Shown here: positions 1-7,933 of the stretch, piece after piece
How the letters are laid out: the number at the start of each line of letters is the position of its first letter
How positions within the stretch are numbered: position 1 is the stretch's first letter
Assembly: GCA_036308645.1 (NCBI GenBank)
Contig: JAXJVH010000034.1
Coordinates: 1 to 41,850, forward strand
Origin: RUG11462 sp036308645
GTDB taxonomy: Bacteria > Bacillota > Clostridia > Oscillospirales > Acutalibacteraceae
Direction of reading: 5' to 3'
DNA length: 41,850 nt
Notes under the pieces: model-generated
Database searches by the model: none
Told to the model about the DNA's origin: nothing
What the model saw: the letters and a program-made list of their open reading frames with translations, nothing else
Made by a program: the position numbers and the translations under genes

Positions 1-36
1 GGCTTTTCTCTCCCTCAGTCTCGCTTCGCTCGACAG

Positions 37-76
37 CTCCCTCGTCAGAGGGAGCCAATCTACACCCCAACTTTTG
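37..76. repeat. 40-bp dispersed repeat, copy 1
   Basis: A 40-base stretch starting CTCCCTCGTCAGAGGGAGCC recurs without a mismatch at 19092-19131. The core can fold (CTCCCTC/GAGGGAG). It lies beyond the 3' end of gyrB with no gene in it. Confidence 0.85.
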
Positions 77-104
77 AAAAAGATTCAAAAAATTCTCTAT
101 ATTC

Positions 105-135
105 GTAGGGCGGTTTGCCTACAAACCGCCGTTTG
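105..135 (+). repeat. GTAGGG-type palindromic module (GGCGGTTTG core)
   Basis: GTAGGGCGGTTTG-CCTA-CAAACCGCC is a near-perfect inverted repeat. Variants lie at 11157, 16073 and 18975. It belongs to a set of short modules that share the leading GTAGGG but differ in their palindromic core. Confidence 0.8.
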
Positions 136-221
136 TCAGGTTATTTTAAATCAATTTTCCACCGTCTTCCCCCAAAGGGAAGGCTTTTGTTTTACCGATA
201 ATTTCAGTAATTTCAAGCAAG

Positions 222-453
222 GCGAATGCTCTCGACTATCCCTCATCCGTCACTTCGTGACACCTTCCCCCAAAGGGAAGGCTTTGGGTAACAGGTTTCT
301 ACCGTAAGCCACGCCAACTTCAAAACTACATAAAAGCATAAAATGATTGTGTTTGCCCGTCGAGGCTCTCGACTGAAAAAAGCGTTGGTAATAGATTTAT
401 ACCGTAAGCCCCGTCAGCCTTAAATCCATATTAAAGCATATAATGATGGTGAA
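222..453 (+). repeat. Composite GTAAGCCC repeat, two units
   Basis: The segment runs from GACTATCCCTCATCCGTC through two GTAAGCC cores (about 303 and 406), GTCGAGGCTCTCGAC (359-373) and AATGATGGTG (442-451), and stops next to the end of gyrB at 455. It has the same module order as the copies at 4474-4757 and 7934-8340. Open frames on the plus strand here are repeat-derived, and I call no gene in 1-454. Confidence 0.8.
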
Positions 454-454
454 A

Positions 455-2419
455 TCAAATATCGAGGTTTTCTACGAATTGAGCGTTTTCTTCAATGAAC
501 TTTCTTCTCGGCTCTACTTCGTCGCCCATAAGCAACGAGCAGGCTGCGTCAGCCTTTTCGGCGTCCTCCATGGTAACCTTACGCATTGTTCTGAAAGCGG
601 GGTCCATAGTAGTTTCCCACAACTGTTCAGGGTCCATCTCACCAAGACCTTTGTAACGCTGAATTGCGGCGTTTCCGCCCAACTGCTGATTATATTGGTC
701 ACGCTCTTCTTCAGAGAAAGCATATTTCTTGACTTTACCTTTTTTAACCTCGAAAAGCGGCGGTTGTGCGAGATAAATATGCCCTGTTGTAATAAGTTCA
801 GGCATATATCTAAAGAAGAAAGTAAGCAAAAGCGTTCTGATATGCGCACCGTCGACATCGGCGTCCGCCATAATAATGATTTTATCATAACGCAATTTTG
901 AAATATCAAAAGTATCGCCGATACCTGTTCCGAGCGCAATAACAACCGGAGTTAATTTATCGTTTCCGTAAACCTTGTCAACCCTTGCCTTTTCAACGTT
1001 GAGCATTTTACCCCAAAGCGGAAGTATTGCCTGAAAATCCGAGTCACGGCCTTTAGAAGCAGAACCGCCCGCAGAGTCGCCCTCTACGATGTAAAGTTCG
1101 GTTCTTGTAGCGTCTTTGGAAATGCAGTCGTCAAGTTTATCGGGCATTCTTGTTCTGCCGATACCGCTGGATTTTGCACGTTCGAGTTCTCTTGCTTTCT
1201 GCGCTTTTTCACGAGCGGTCGAAGCGCTCATAATCTTTGAAATAAGAGTTTTTGCAATCTGCGGATTATCCTCAAGAAAATCGTTTAGTTTCTCATTCAT
1301 TGCGTTTGAAACCAAAGTTCCGATATAGGTGTTACCGAGTTTTGCTTTAGTTTGTCCCTCAAACTGTGCGTCGGTAAGTTTAACCGAAATTACCGCAATA
1401 AGGCCTTCCTGAACGTCCTCGCCCTTAAAATTATTATCGTTATCTTTTAAAAACTTAAACTTTCTCGCATAGTTATTGATAACACGGGTAAGCGAAGTTT
1501 TAAAAGCGGATTCATGAGTACCGCCGTCAACTGTATGAATATTATTCGCAAACGAGATGATATTTGAATCATAGCCTGTATTATAAAGCATAGCTATTTC
1601 AACCTGTGCGTCGCCTTTTGTTGCCGAAATATAAATTACATCATCAAAAAATCTTTCACGTTTTTTCTTTTCAAGAATAAACTCACAATAAGAACGGATA
1701 CCGCCTTCAAAATGAAGCACGTCTGCACGAAGATTCCCATCGTCGTCACACTCGCCGTCGTCACGTTTATCAGCCAAATTAATGCGAATACCTGCATTTA
1801 AGAAAGCCTGTTCACGAAGACGGGTTAACAAAATATCGTAATCATAACGTGTAGTATCGGTAAAAATATCTGCGCTCGGTTTAAAAGTAACGGTTGTACC
1901 TGTTTCGGTCGTATCGCCGATAACTTTTAAATCATTTACAGGGTTGCCCTGTTCAAAACGCTGATAATATACTTTTCCGTCCTTGCGGACTTCAACTTCA
2001 AGCCAATCGGAAAGCGCATTAACAACAGACGAACCAACGCCGTGAAGACCGCCTGAAACTTTATAACCCGAACCGCCGAATTTACCGCCTGCATGAAGCA
2101 CCGTAAATACAACAGTAACCGCAGGAAGTCCCATTTTTTCCTGAATGTCAACAGGAATACCTCGTCCGTTATCACGAACCCTGATAATTTCATCATTTAA
2201 AATTTCAACGTCGATATCGGTGCAGTAACCTGCGAGCGCCTCGTCGATAGAGTTATCCACAATCTCATAAACAAGATGGTGCAAACCGCGTTCACCTGTT
2301 GAACCGATATACATACCCGGTCTTTTTCTTACCGCTTCAAGTCCTTCAAGAACCTGTATGGCAGAGGCGTCATACTCCTCTTGAACCGCAGTATTCATCA
2401 GATTTTCTTGTGTTTCCAA
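455..2419 (-). CDS. gyrB: DNA gyrase subunit B
   Basis: ATPase subunit of DNA gyrase, which introduces negative supercoils with GyrA. The 654-residue length is normal for the short GyrB form. A GHKL ATPase domain is visible at the N-terminus (EIVDNSIDEA, VRDNGRGIPV, GLHGVGSSVVNAL), followed by the transducer, then TOPRIM (YIVEGDSAGGSA, DADVDGAHIRTLL) and the C-terminal QRYKGLGEMDPEQLWETTMD motif. The chosen start is TTG at 2419 with AGAGGA about 11 bases upstream; ATG at 2398 is possible but lacks a Shine-Dalgarno. It is last in the minus-strand dnaA operon. gyrA is not in the window and would lie to the left. Confidence 0.98.
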   Translation of the reverse strand: METQENLMNTAVQEEYDASAIQVLEGLEAVRKRPGMYIGSTGERGLHHLVYEIVDNSIDEALAGYCTDIDVEILNDEIIRVRDNGRGIPVDIQEKMGLPAVTVVFTVLHAGGKFGGSGYKVSGGLHGVGSSVVNALSDWLEVEVRKDGKVYYQRFEQGNPVNDLKVIGDTTETGTTVTFKPSADIFTDTTRYDYDILLTRLREQAFLNAGIRINLADKRDDGECDDDGNLRADVLHFEGGIRSYCEFILEKKKRERFFDDVIYISATKGDAQVEIAMLYNTGYDSNIISFANNIHTVDGGTHESAFKTSLTRVINNYARKFKFLKDNDNNFKGEDVQEGLIAVISVKLTDAQFEGQTKAKLGNTYIGTLVSNAMNEKLNDFLEDNPQIAKTLISKIMSASTAREKAQKARELERAKSSGIGRTRMPDKLDDCISKDATRTELYIVEGDSAGGSASKGRDSDFQAILPLWGKMLNVEKARVDKVYGNDKLTPVVIALGTGIGDTFDISKLRYDKIIIMADADVDGAHIRTLLLTFFFRYMPELITTGHIYLAQPPLFEVKKGKVKKYAFSEEERDQYNQQLGGNAAIQRYKGLGEMDPEQLWETTMDPAFRTMRKVTMEDAEKADAACSLLMGDEVEPRRKFIEENAQFVENLDI

Positions 2420-2486
2420 AATATATTCTATCCTCTCTGTGTATTTTTGAAATTTATGTTTATATTACGTTTAACGCAATTTAATA

Positions 2487-3038
2487 TTACAATGATCTCA
2501 ATTTAATATTACAATAGTAAAGTTTATCGTTTTCTTTTACTTCTTCGTCAATTATAATTTTTTCACCGTTTAAGTAACATTCGCCTTTTGTGGTTATTTT
2601 ACCGTTTTTCTTGGTAATATCAATTTTTATATCAAAATTGTTTACATACCACCAATTATCATTAAAATTTTCAAAAGTAACTTCTATATCTTTAAGACGT
2701 TCGCTTGACTCTTTATCAACATAAAATTTATATGTATCTAACCCGGATTTTCCGCTGAAAAAGGCAAATTCATCATCATCTGTAAGAGTTTCTTCATAAA
2801 TTTCGCCGTTATTTTCTCTTGTAAGCTTTATATCCTCGGGAGCTACTTTTTTACCCTCAACATAAAATTCAATAGAGCCGCGGTTATGACAGTAATTTAT
2901 CCTCTGTCCGAATTCGGTTTTTTTAAGTGCGGGTACGGTAATTATTGTAAGATATGTGCAAATAAGCAATAACACGCCCAAAAACGAAAGCAGAACTATT
3001 AAATTTCTTTTTTTCTTATTATTTATACTGTTTTCCAC
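2487..3038 (-). CDS. Small membrane-anchored protein of unknown function
   Basis: Not recognised as a known family. The 183-residue protein has a lysine-rich N-terminus, one transmembrane helix (about residues 13-34, LIVLLSFLGVLLLICTYLTI) and an extracytoplasmic, acidic, beta-like domain with two Cys at about 49 and 155. The start is GTG with GAGGTG 5 bases upstream. It sits 9 bases after remB and 67 bases before gyrB, so it is probably co-transcribed with them. Unrelated small genes do occur between remB and gyrB in some Firmicutes, but this one gives no clear hint of role. Confidence 0.75.
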   Translation of the reverse strand: MENSINNKKKRNLIVLLSFLGVLLLICTYLTIITVPALKKTEFGQRINYCHNRGSIEFYVEGKKVAPEDIKLTRENNGEIYEETLTDDDEFAFFSGKSGLDTYKFYVDKESSERLKDIEVTFENFNDNWWYVNNFDIKIDITKKNGKITTKGECYLNGEKIIIDEEVKENDKLYYCNIKLRSL

Positions 3039-3047
3039 TTTTTCACC

Positions 3048-3305
3048 TCAAAACAAATTCTTTTTATATTTTCGGTTAAGCGTTCCTGCTGCAATAGGGG
3101 TTATATAAGTTTTATCTTTCGTTAAAACAAAGGATCTCGGAAATTCATACAGATTTGAGTAAACCACGTTACCCATTTTTTCAGCGTTTTCCAAAAAATC
3201 TCTCGTCTTTTTTGAAACAGTCGCCGAATCCATATCAAAAATACCAATCACATCATTATCCCTAACTAAAAACTCTCCCCCAAGGTATATTTTTTTCACC
3301 ATCAT
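3048..3305 (-). CDS. remB: RemB/YaaB-like DUF370 protein
   Basis: Small 85-residue DUF370-family protein. The family includes the B. subtilis matrix regulators RemA and RemB, and the recF-gyrB position matches yaaB (remB). Family-like sequence includes KKIYLGGEFLVRDNDVIGIFD. The reading frame opens ATG-ATG-GTG-AAA-AAA, and the ATGATGGTG comes from the right end of an interspersed repeat. The ancestral start may therefore be the GTG at 3299. A weak AAGG lies 7-10 bases upstream, also in repeat DNA. Function in this organism is inferred from family only. Confidence 0.85.
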   Translation of the reverse strand: MMVKKIYLGGEFLVRDNDVIGIFDMDSATVSKKTRDFLENAEKMGNVVYSNLYEFPRSFVLTKDKTYITPIAAGTLNRKYKKNLF

Positions 3306-3378
3306 TATCTGCCTTAATATAATTTTTTAGTTGACGGGGCTTACAATAGCAATCTATTACCCAACATCATCTTGCTAT
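3306..3378 (-). repeat. Composite GTAAGCCC repeat, partial
   Basis: Read on the minus strand it contains GGGTAATAGATTG, GTAAGCCCCGTCAACT, TATATTAAGGC and AATGATGGTGAAAAAA, the same series as in the copies near 4.6 and 8.0 kb. It fills the whole gap between recF and remB and runs into the remB start codons. Confidence 0.8.
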
Positions 3379-4473
3379 TTATTCCGCAACGTTTTGTGTT
3401 AACTCGCCGTTTTCCATTTTAAAAATCTTGCCCGAATTTAGTGATTTTATAGTATTCGGGTCACAGCAGGTTATAAAAACCTGCCAGCCTTTTATATGAT
3501 TAAGCAGATAATCCTGTCTTGACAAATCAAGTTCGCTCATCACATCATCTAAAATTGCAATTGGTTGTTCTCCCGTATTTTTCTTTAAAATTTCCGCTTC
3601 GGAAAGTTTCAGCGATACAACCGCCGAGCGCCGCTGACCTTGTGAGCCGAAAATTTTAAGTTGCAACCCGTTTATAAAAAACTCCATATCGTCCCTATGT
3701 GGGCCGACATTAGTAGTTGCATTAACGGTATCTTGTTTTCGGGTTTCTTTAAGGCTTTTTAAAATTTCTTCTTCGCTGCCCGAGCCGGCGGTGCATTTAT
3801 ATTTAATCGAAATTTCCTCTTTATTTGAGGAAATTCCTCTGTAAATATCTACAATATATTCCATTAAAGCTTCTATATATTTTTTGCGTTGCGCCACTAT
3901 ATAAGCTCCGCTTTTTGCAATTCTTTCTTCATAAACATCAAGCATAAATTCAAGTTCACGGTGGTATGCGACATCTTTTAAAATAGAATTTCTTTGAACA
4001 ACCGCACGGTTATATGCCTGTAATATTTTTTCATATTTAGGTCTTACGGTAGAAATTGCGCTGTCTAAAAATTTTCTTCTTACCACGGGGCCTTCTTTTA
4101 TCAAATCCATATCGGTAGGTGAAAACAAAATTGCGGTAAATTTTTCAGACAGTCCGCTGGCAGAACTTAAATTAACGTCGTTCATACTTGCAAGTCGTTT
4201 ATTTGTAATAATAATCTCGCCTTTTTGATGTCTGCCGGCTGAAAAAAACGTTGATTTAATAACCGCGGTTTGGTTATTGCTATTTACATTTATAAGTTGA
4301 GTATCACGAGTACCTCTAAAACTTTTTTTACCCGTAAAAAGCCAAATTGCCTCAATAAGATTGGTTTTGCCCTGTGCATTTTCACCGTAAATTATATTCA
4401 TCTCTTTATCGGGTACAAATTCACCCTTTTTTAAATTGCGGTAATTTTCATATTCTATTTTCTCCAAATACAT
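3379..4473 (-). CDS. recF: DNA replication and repair protein RecF
   Basis: SMC-like ATPase that helps load RecA at gaps with RecO/RecR. The 364-residue protein has a Walker A (YGENAQGKTNLIEAI, about 30-44), RecF core segments (LFSPTDMDLIKEGPVVRRKFLD), the signature region (GSQGQRRSAVVSLKLSEAE) and Walker B (IAILDDVMSELD). I chose ATG at 4473 because the protein then begins MYLEKIEYENYRNLK, as usual for RecF; the upstream in-frame extension lies in repeat DNA. The sequence before the start, GGTGAAAAAAGG, is partly contributed by the repeat. Confidence 0.97.
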   Translation of the reverse strand: MYLEKIEYENYRNLKKGEFVPDKEMNIIYGENAQGKTNLIEAIWLFTGKKSFRGTRDTQLINVNSNNQTAVIKSTFFSAGRHQKGEIIITNKRLASMNDVNLSSASGLSEKFTAILFSPTDMDLIKEGPVVRRKFLDSAISTVRPKYEKILQAYNRAVVQRNSILKDVAYHRELEFMLDVYEERIAKSGAYIVAQRKKYIEALMEYIVDIYRGISSNKEEISIKYKCTAGSGSEEEILKSLKETRKQDTVNATTNVGPHRDDMEFFINGLQLKIFGSQGQRRSAVVSLKLSEAEILKKNTGEQPIAILDDVMSELDLSRQDYLLNHIKGWQVFITCCDPNTIKSLNSGKIFKMENGELTQNVAE

Positions 4474-4757
4474 CCTTTTTTCACCATCAGTCGAGAGCCT
4501 CGACACGCAAGACAATCATTTATAGTTTTAATATATTTTTATAGTTTGTGGGGCTTACATTATAAACCTATTGCCGACGCTTTTGTCGAGAGCCTCGACA
4601 CGCAGTCGGTAGCACCGACGGGCATACACCATCATTTTTTGCCTTAATATATTTTTAAAGTTGACTGGGCTTACGGTATAAATCTATTACCCAAAGCCTT
4701 CGCCTTTAAGGGAAGGTGGCAAGCCGTAGGAAAAGACGGATGAGGGATAGTAGATAC
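4474..4757 (-). repeat. Composite GTAAGCCC repeat, inverted relative to 7934-8340
   Basis: Read on the minus strand the order is ATCCCTCATCCGTC, TACGGCTTGCCACCTTCCC, GTAAGCCCAGTCA, ATGATGGTGTATGCCCGTCGG, GTCGAGGCTCTCGAC, GTAAGCCCCACAAAC, AATGATTGTCTTGCG, GTCGAGGCTCTCGACTGATGG. This is the same order and nearly the same sequence as plus-strand 8079-8340. It separates recF from the S4-domain gene, which are normally close, so it is probably an insertion. Confidence 0.9.
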
Positions 4758-4758
4758 C

Positions 4759-4962
4759 CTACTCAACCTCTATCAATTCATTAAAAATCTTAACTTTATT
4801 GCCTTTGCGGATTTTTTTACCTCGCATGGTACAAACTTCGTCGTTTAATTTAACTTCGCCGTCCTGAATAAAAATCTTTGCGGCTCCGCCTGTAGGAACA
4901 ACTCCCGAAAGTTTTAAAAGCGAGTCTAATTTAATAAATTCTGTATCAATTTTAATCTTCAT
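4759..4962 (-). CDS. yaaA: S4-domain RNA-binding protein (YaaA/RlbA type)
   Basis: A 67-residue protein that is essentially one S4 RNA-binding domain (IKLDSLLKLSGVVPTGGAAK, QDGEVKLNDEV, RGKKIRKGNKV). Members at this dnaN-recF position (B. subtilis yaaA, also rlbA) are linked to ribosome assembly. Its ATG overlaps the dnaN stop in TAATG, so the two are translationally coupled. The downstream repeat now separates it from recF. Confidence 0.92.
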   Translation of the reverse strand: MKIKIDTEFIKLDSLLKLSGVVPTGGAAKIFIQDGEVKLNDEVCTMRGKKIRKGNKVKIFNELIEVE

Positions 4963-6077
4963 TACTGTTCAGCCTTCAAAATTACAGGTACTACTATAAA
5001 CAAGAAACTGTCGCCCTCAAGAGGTTCTATTTTAATAGGTCTTTGAGCGCCGTTCATTGTAATTTTTATTTTATCGGTATCAACAGAGCGCAAAGCCTCT
5101 GCAAAAAATCTTGAATTAAATCCTATTTCCTGTTCATTTCCTCTTACATCGCAATCAAGAAAATCGCTTGCGTTTCCCATAATTGTTGAGCAACGCATAT
5201 ACGCTTGATTTTCTTTAAAAGTACATCTGATAGGAGATTTTACCCTATCCGAAATAATAAGCGAAATTCTTTCAATAAGATTTAAAAATTCTTTTGTATC
5301 GGTAATTACAACTGTATCTTCGCCGTCGGGAATAATTGAATTGTTATTATAATTTAAAAATTCACCCTCAAGCAATCTTGAAATTATTATAAAACTTCCT
5401 ATTTCAAAAGAAATATGACGTTTTCCGACGCATATTTTGATATCGTCTTCCATATCGTCGCCGATAAGTTTTAAAACCTCTTGCAAGCCTTTTGACGGAA
5501 CAACAAAACGCATATTTTCACTTGAATTAATATTTTCTTTTCTGATAGCAAGACGGCAACCGTCGGCAGAAACAAGTTTAATAACGTCTTCTTCTATTTC
5601 AAATAAAATGCCTTTATAAATCGGGCGTTCATCAGAAGTTGAAACCGCAAAAAGCGTTTGAGAAATCATACTGCGAAGAATTTCTGCTGAAACTTCAACC
5701 TCGCTTTCATCTTCCAAAGACGGAAGTTCGGGGTACTCGTTAGCGTCGAGCGCAATAATATTGAATTTTGAAGTTCCGGCGGTAATTAAAGCCTTATTGT
5801 TATCGTTTACTTCGATATTAACTCTGTCGGACGGCAATTTTCTCAAAATTTCGCTAATCATTTTTGCATTTATAACGGTGCAACCCTCAACGGTTATATC
5901 AGCAGGAATTTTTGTTTTCATTGCAATTTCCAAATCATATCCCGATAAAATAATTTCATTGCCGTTTGTTCTTATTAAAATTCCCTCCAAGGTTGCAAGC
6001 GACGATTTAGAAGTAACCGCTCTTTGAACGTTATTTACCGCAGCGGAAAGAAGCGCTGTATCACATGAAAATTTCAT
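4962..6077 (-). CDS. dnaN: DNA polymerase III beta sliding clamp
   Basis: Ring-shaped processivity clamp for DNA polymerase III. The 371 residues fit the usual three-domain clamp. It begins MKFSCDTALLSAAVNNVQRAV, has LATLEGILIRTNGNEIILSGYDL near the N-terminus, and ends with the partner-binding groove segment (GDSFLFIVVPVI). It lies 300 bases downstream of dnaA, and AAGGAATG precedes the ATG. Stop and start are shared with the S4-domain gene. Confidence 0.98.
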   Translation of the reverse strand: MKFSCDTALLSAAVNNVQRAVTSKSSLATLEGILIRTNGNEIILSGYDLEIAMKTKIPADITVEGCTVINAKMISEILRKLPSDRVNIEVNDNNKALITAGTSKFNIIALDANEYPELPSLEDESEVEVSAEILRSMISQTLFAVSTSDERPIYKGILFEIEEDVIKLVSADGCRLAIRKENINSSENMRFVVPSKGLQEVLKLIGDDMEDDIKICVGKRHISFEIGSFIIISRLLEGEFLNYNNNSIIPDGEDTVVITDTKEFLNLIERISLIISDRVKSPIRCTFKENQAYMRCSTIMGNASDFLDCDVRGNEQEIGFNSRFFAEALRSVDTDKIKITMNGAQRPIKIEPLEGDSFLFIVVPVILKAEQ

Positions 6078-6377
6078 TTTTTATATTCATTCCTTTTTCT
6101 TAAAATGTCATTTATTCTCAATGTTAAAAACTTTTGATTTTAAAAAATTTTTGCTTAAATTTTTGGGACAAACCCTCATAACATTATATTATTTTTTTAG
6201 TAATAGTAATAGGGGGTGTTAAAAGTGTTAAAATCGTAAAATTGCCTTATAAACTCAAGAAATTTTTTTCAAATTTGAAATGTTAGTAATTCAATAAAAA
6301 TTTTAAATTTCTAAATTTTGAAAAATTTTTAACACAACTTTAAATAATCTTTCACACAAAAATGTTAATAATATTTC
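6078..6377. promoter_or_regulatory. dnaA-dnaN intergenic region with TGTTAAAA motifs
   Basis: An AT-rich 300-base gap without a gene. TGTTAAAA occurs at 6122-6129, 6217-6224 and 6226-6233 (the last two as a direct GTGTTAAAA repeat), and TTTTAACA at 6327-6334. No TTATCCACA box is present; TTTCACACA at 6350-6358 is a poor match. Many Firmicutes carry part of the bipartite origin here, so these may be DnaA-related sites. That is inference. Confidence 0.4.
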
Positions 6378-7673
6378 TTATTTGTTTACAAGATTTTTCA
6401 TAATATTTGTAATTTTTTTATTCTCTGCTTCGTCGGTTTCGCAAAGGTTAGCGATATTTTCACAGGAATAAAGAACGGTCGCATGATTTTTACCGAATTC
6501 TTTGCCTATTGATTTATACGGCATATCGGTAACTTGGCGGATAATATACATTGCAATTTTTCTTGCATGAGTAATTTCGGCATTTTGTTTTTTAGAAAAA
6601 ATATCTTCAATTGAAACATTATAAGCGTTTGAAACCTCGTTTACTACTTTTTGAATAGTAACAGGCTGCGGTAAATCGTCACGCTTAATATCTCTTATAG
6701 CGCCCTCAACAACCGAAAGCGTAATGTTATCATAAATTAAAGAATAAGCCTGAAGTTTTTTAACAACGCCCTCTAACTGACGGATATTGCATTTAACGTG
6801 GTCTGCAACATAAGTTGTAATTTCTTCATCAAGGTCAAAATTCATCATCTGGGCTTTTCTTTTGATTATGCCGACTCTTGTTTCATATTCGGGCGGTTGA
6901 ATATCCGCTATAAGTCCTGCTTCAAAACGTCCTACAAGACGGTCGGAAAGCGAAACAATATCTTTCGGAGGTCTGTCGGAGGTAAGAACAATTTGCTTTT
7001 GATTGTTATATAAATCGTTAAAAGTGTTAAAAAATTCTTCCTCTGTTGATTCTTTACCTGAAATAAACTGAATATCGTCGATTAAAAGAACGTCGGCGGT
7101 GCGGTATTTTTCACGCAATTTTTCGGTAGTACCGTTATGAATACTTTTAATTACTTCGTTTGTAAAGTTTTCGCAGGTTTCGTAAACTATTTTTTTGTAA
7201 GGAAAGTTTTCTTTGATTTTTTTTGAAATTGCCGAAAGAAGATGAGTTTTGCCGAGTCCCGAGTTACCCCAAATAAATAACGGATTATAAATAACGTCTT
7301 TGTTATCGGCAACCGCTAAAGAAGCCGCGTGTGCAAAACGGTTCGAAGCGCCTACTATAAAAGTATCAAAGGTGTAGTCATATTGAGCAGAATTATTAAG
7401 GCTTTTTAAAGGTTCTTTTTCAATATCCGCCTCGGTTTTTATGGTGATATTTACGGGAAATTTCAAAACTTCTTCAAATGCGTCTTCTAAAACGCCTTTA
7501 AAATTTTCAAGAATAATTTGTTTTTGAAAATTTGTTTTTATAAAAAGGACTGCTTCTTTACCTTCAATTTTTTGAAATGTAAGAGCCGAAATCCAAGCGT
7601 TAAAACTTGCTTCGCTGATTTTTGTTTTGCAATAGGCACATATTTCGTCCCAAACTTCATTGATTGATTCCAT
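6378..7673 (-). CDS. dnaA: Chromosomal replication initiator protein DnaA
   Basis: Origin-binding AAA+ initiator, 431 residues. Domain I is short (to about 80), domain III holds Walker A (WGNSGLGKTHLLSAI, about 135-149) and Walker B (VLLIDDIQFI), and domain IV (from about 330) ends the protein. The helix-turn-helix signature reads FGKNHATVLYS, where most DnaA have FGGRDHTTVxH: one Gly is absent, Asp is Asn and the first Thr is Ala. The start ATG is preceded by GGGAG at 9 bases. A good promoter lies upstream (7761-7789). Confidence 0.98.
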   Translation of the reverse strand: MESINEVWDEICAYCKTKISEASFNAWISALTFQKIEGKEAVLFIKTNFQKQIILENFKGVLEDAFEEVLKFPVNITIKTEADIEKEPLKSLNNSAQYDYTFDTFIVGASNRFAHAASLAVADNKDVIYNPLFIWGNSGLGKTHLLSAISKKIKENFPYKKIVYETCENFTNEVIKSIHNGTTEKLREKYRTADVLLIDDIQFISGKESTEEEFFNTFNDLYNNQKQIVLTSDRPPKDIVSLSDRLVGRFEAGLIADIQPPEYETRVGIIKRKAQMMNFDLDEEITTYVADHVKCNIRQLEGVVKKLQAYSLIYDNITLSVVEGAIRDIKRDDLPQPVTIQKVVNEVSNAYNVSIEDIFSKKQNAEITHARKIAMYIIRQVTDMPYKSIGKEFGKNHATVLYSCENIANLCETDEAENKKITNIMKNLVNK

Positions 7674-7760
7674 GTATTTTTCACTCCCAATTTCAGTTTT
7701 TTATCTATATTCACAGTTTTTAACTTCTATAAAACAAAATGTTAAAAATATATCCAATCT

Positions 7761-7789
7761 ATTTTACCATAGTTTTTAACTTTTTTCAA
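7761..7789 (-). promoter_or_regulatory. dnaA promoter
   Basis: On the minus strand TTGAAA (7789-7784) and TAAAAT (7766-7761) are 17 bases apart, about 90 bases before the dnaA ATG. GTTAAAAACTATGG and GTTAAAAACTGTG copies overlap and follow it and could be autoregulatory DnaA sites. Confidence 0.6.
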
Positions 7790-7888
7790 TAACTAATTTA
7801 TATATAATCAGTATTTTATATAATAAATAATATATATATTATATATAAAGCGTTTTATTCAAGTTATTTATATGATTTATTTGAATTT

Positions 7889-7914
7889 GTAGGGGCGACC
7901 CTGTGTGGTCGCCC
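7889..7914 (+). repeat. GTAGGG-type palindromic module (GGGCGACC core)
   Basis: GTAGGGGCGACC-CTGTGT-GGTCGCCC is a perfect inverted repeat around a short loop. Related copies lie at 11216, 29971, 31753 (reversed), 33733 and 38600. Confidence 0.85.
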
Positions 7915-7933
7915 AAATCATTGGTAACAGGTT

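Noticed and set aside
443..901. A 152-codon plus-strand open frame
   Set aside because: It lies opposite gyrB, whose protein is strongly conserved in the other strand; it has no family features.
2253..2261. Perfect TTATCCACA (DnaA box)
   Set aside because: It is inside the conserved gyrB codons for VDNSI, so coding constraint explains it. The same applies to TGTGGATAA at 17045-17053 in eno.
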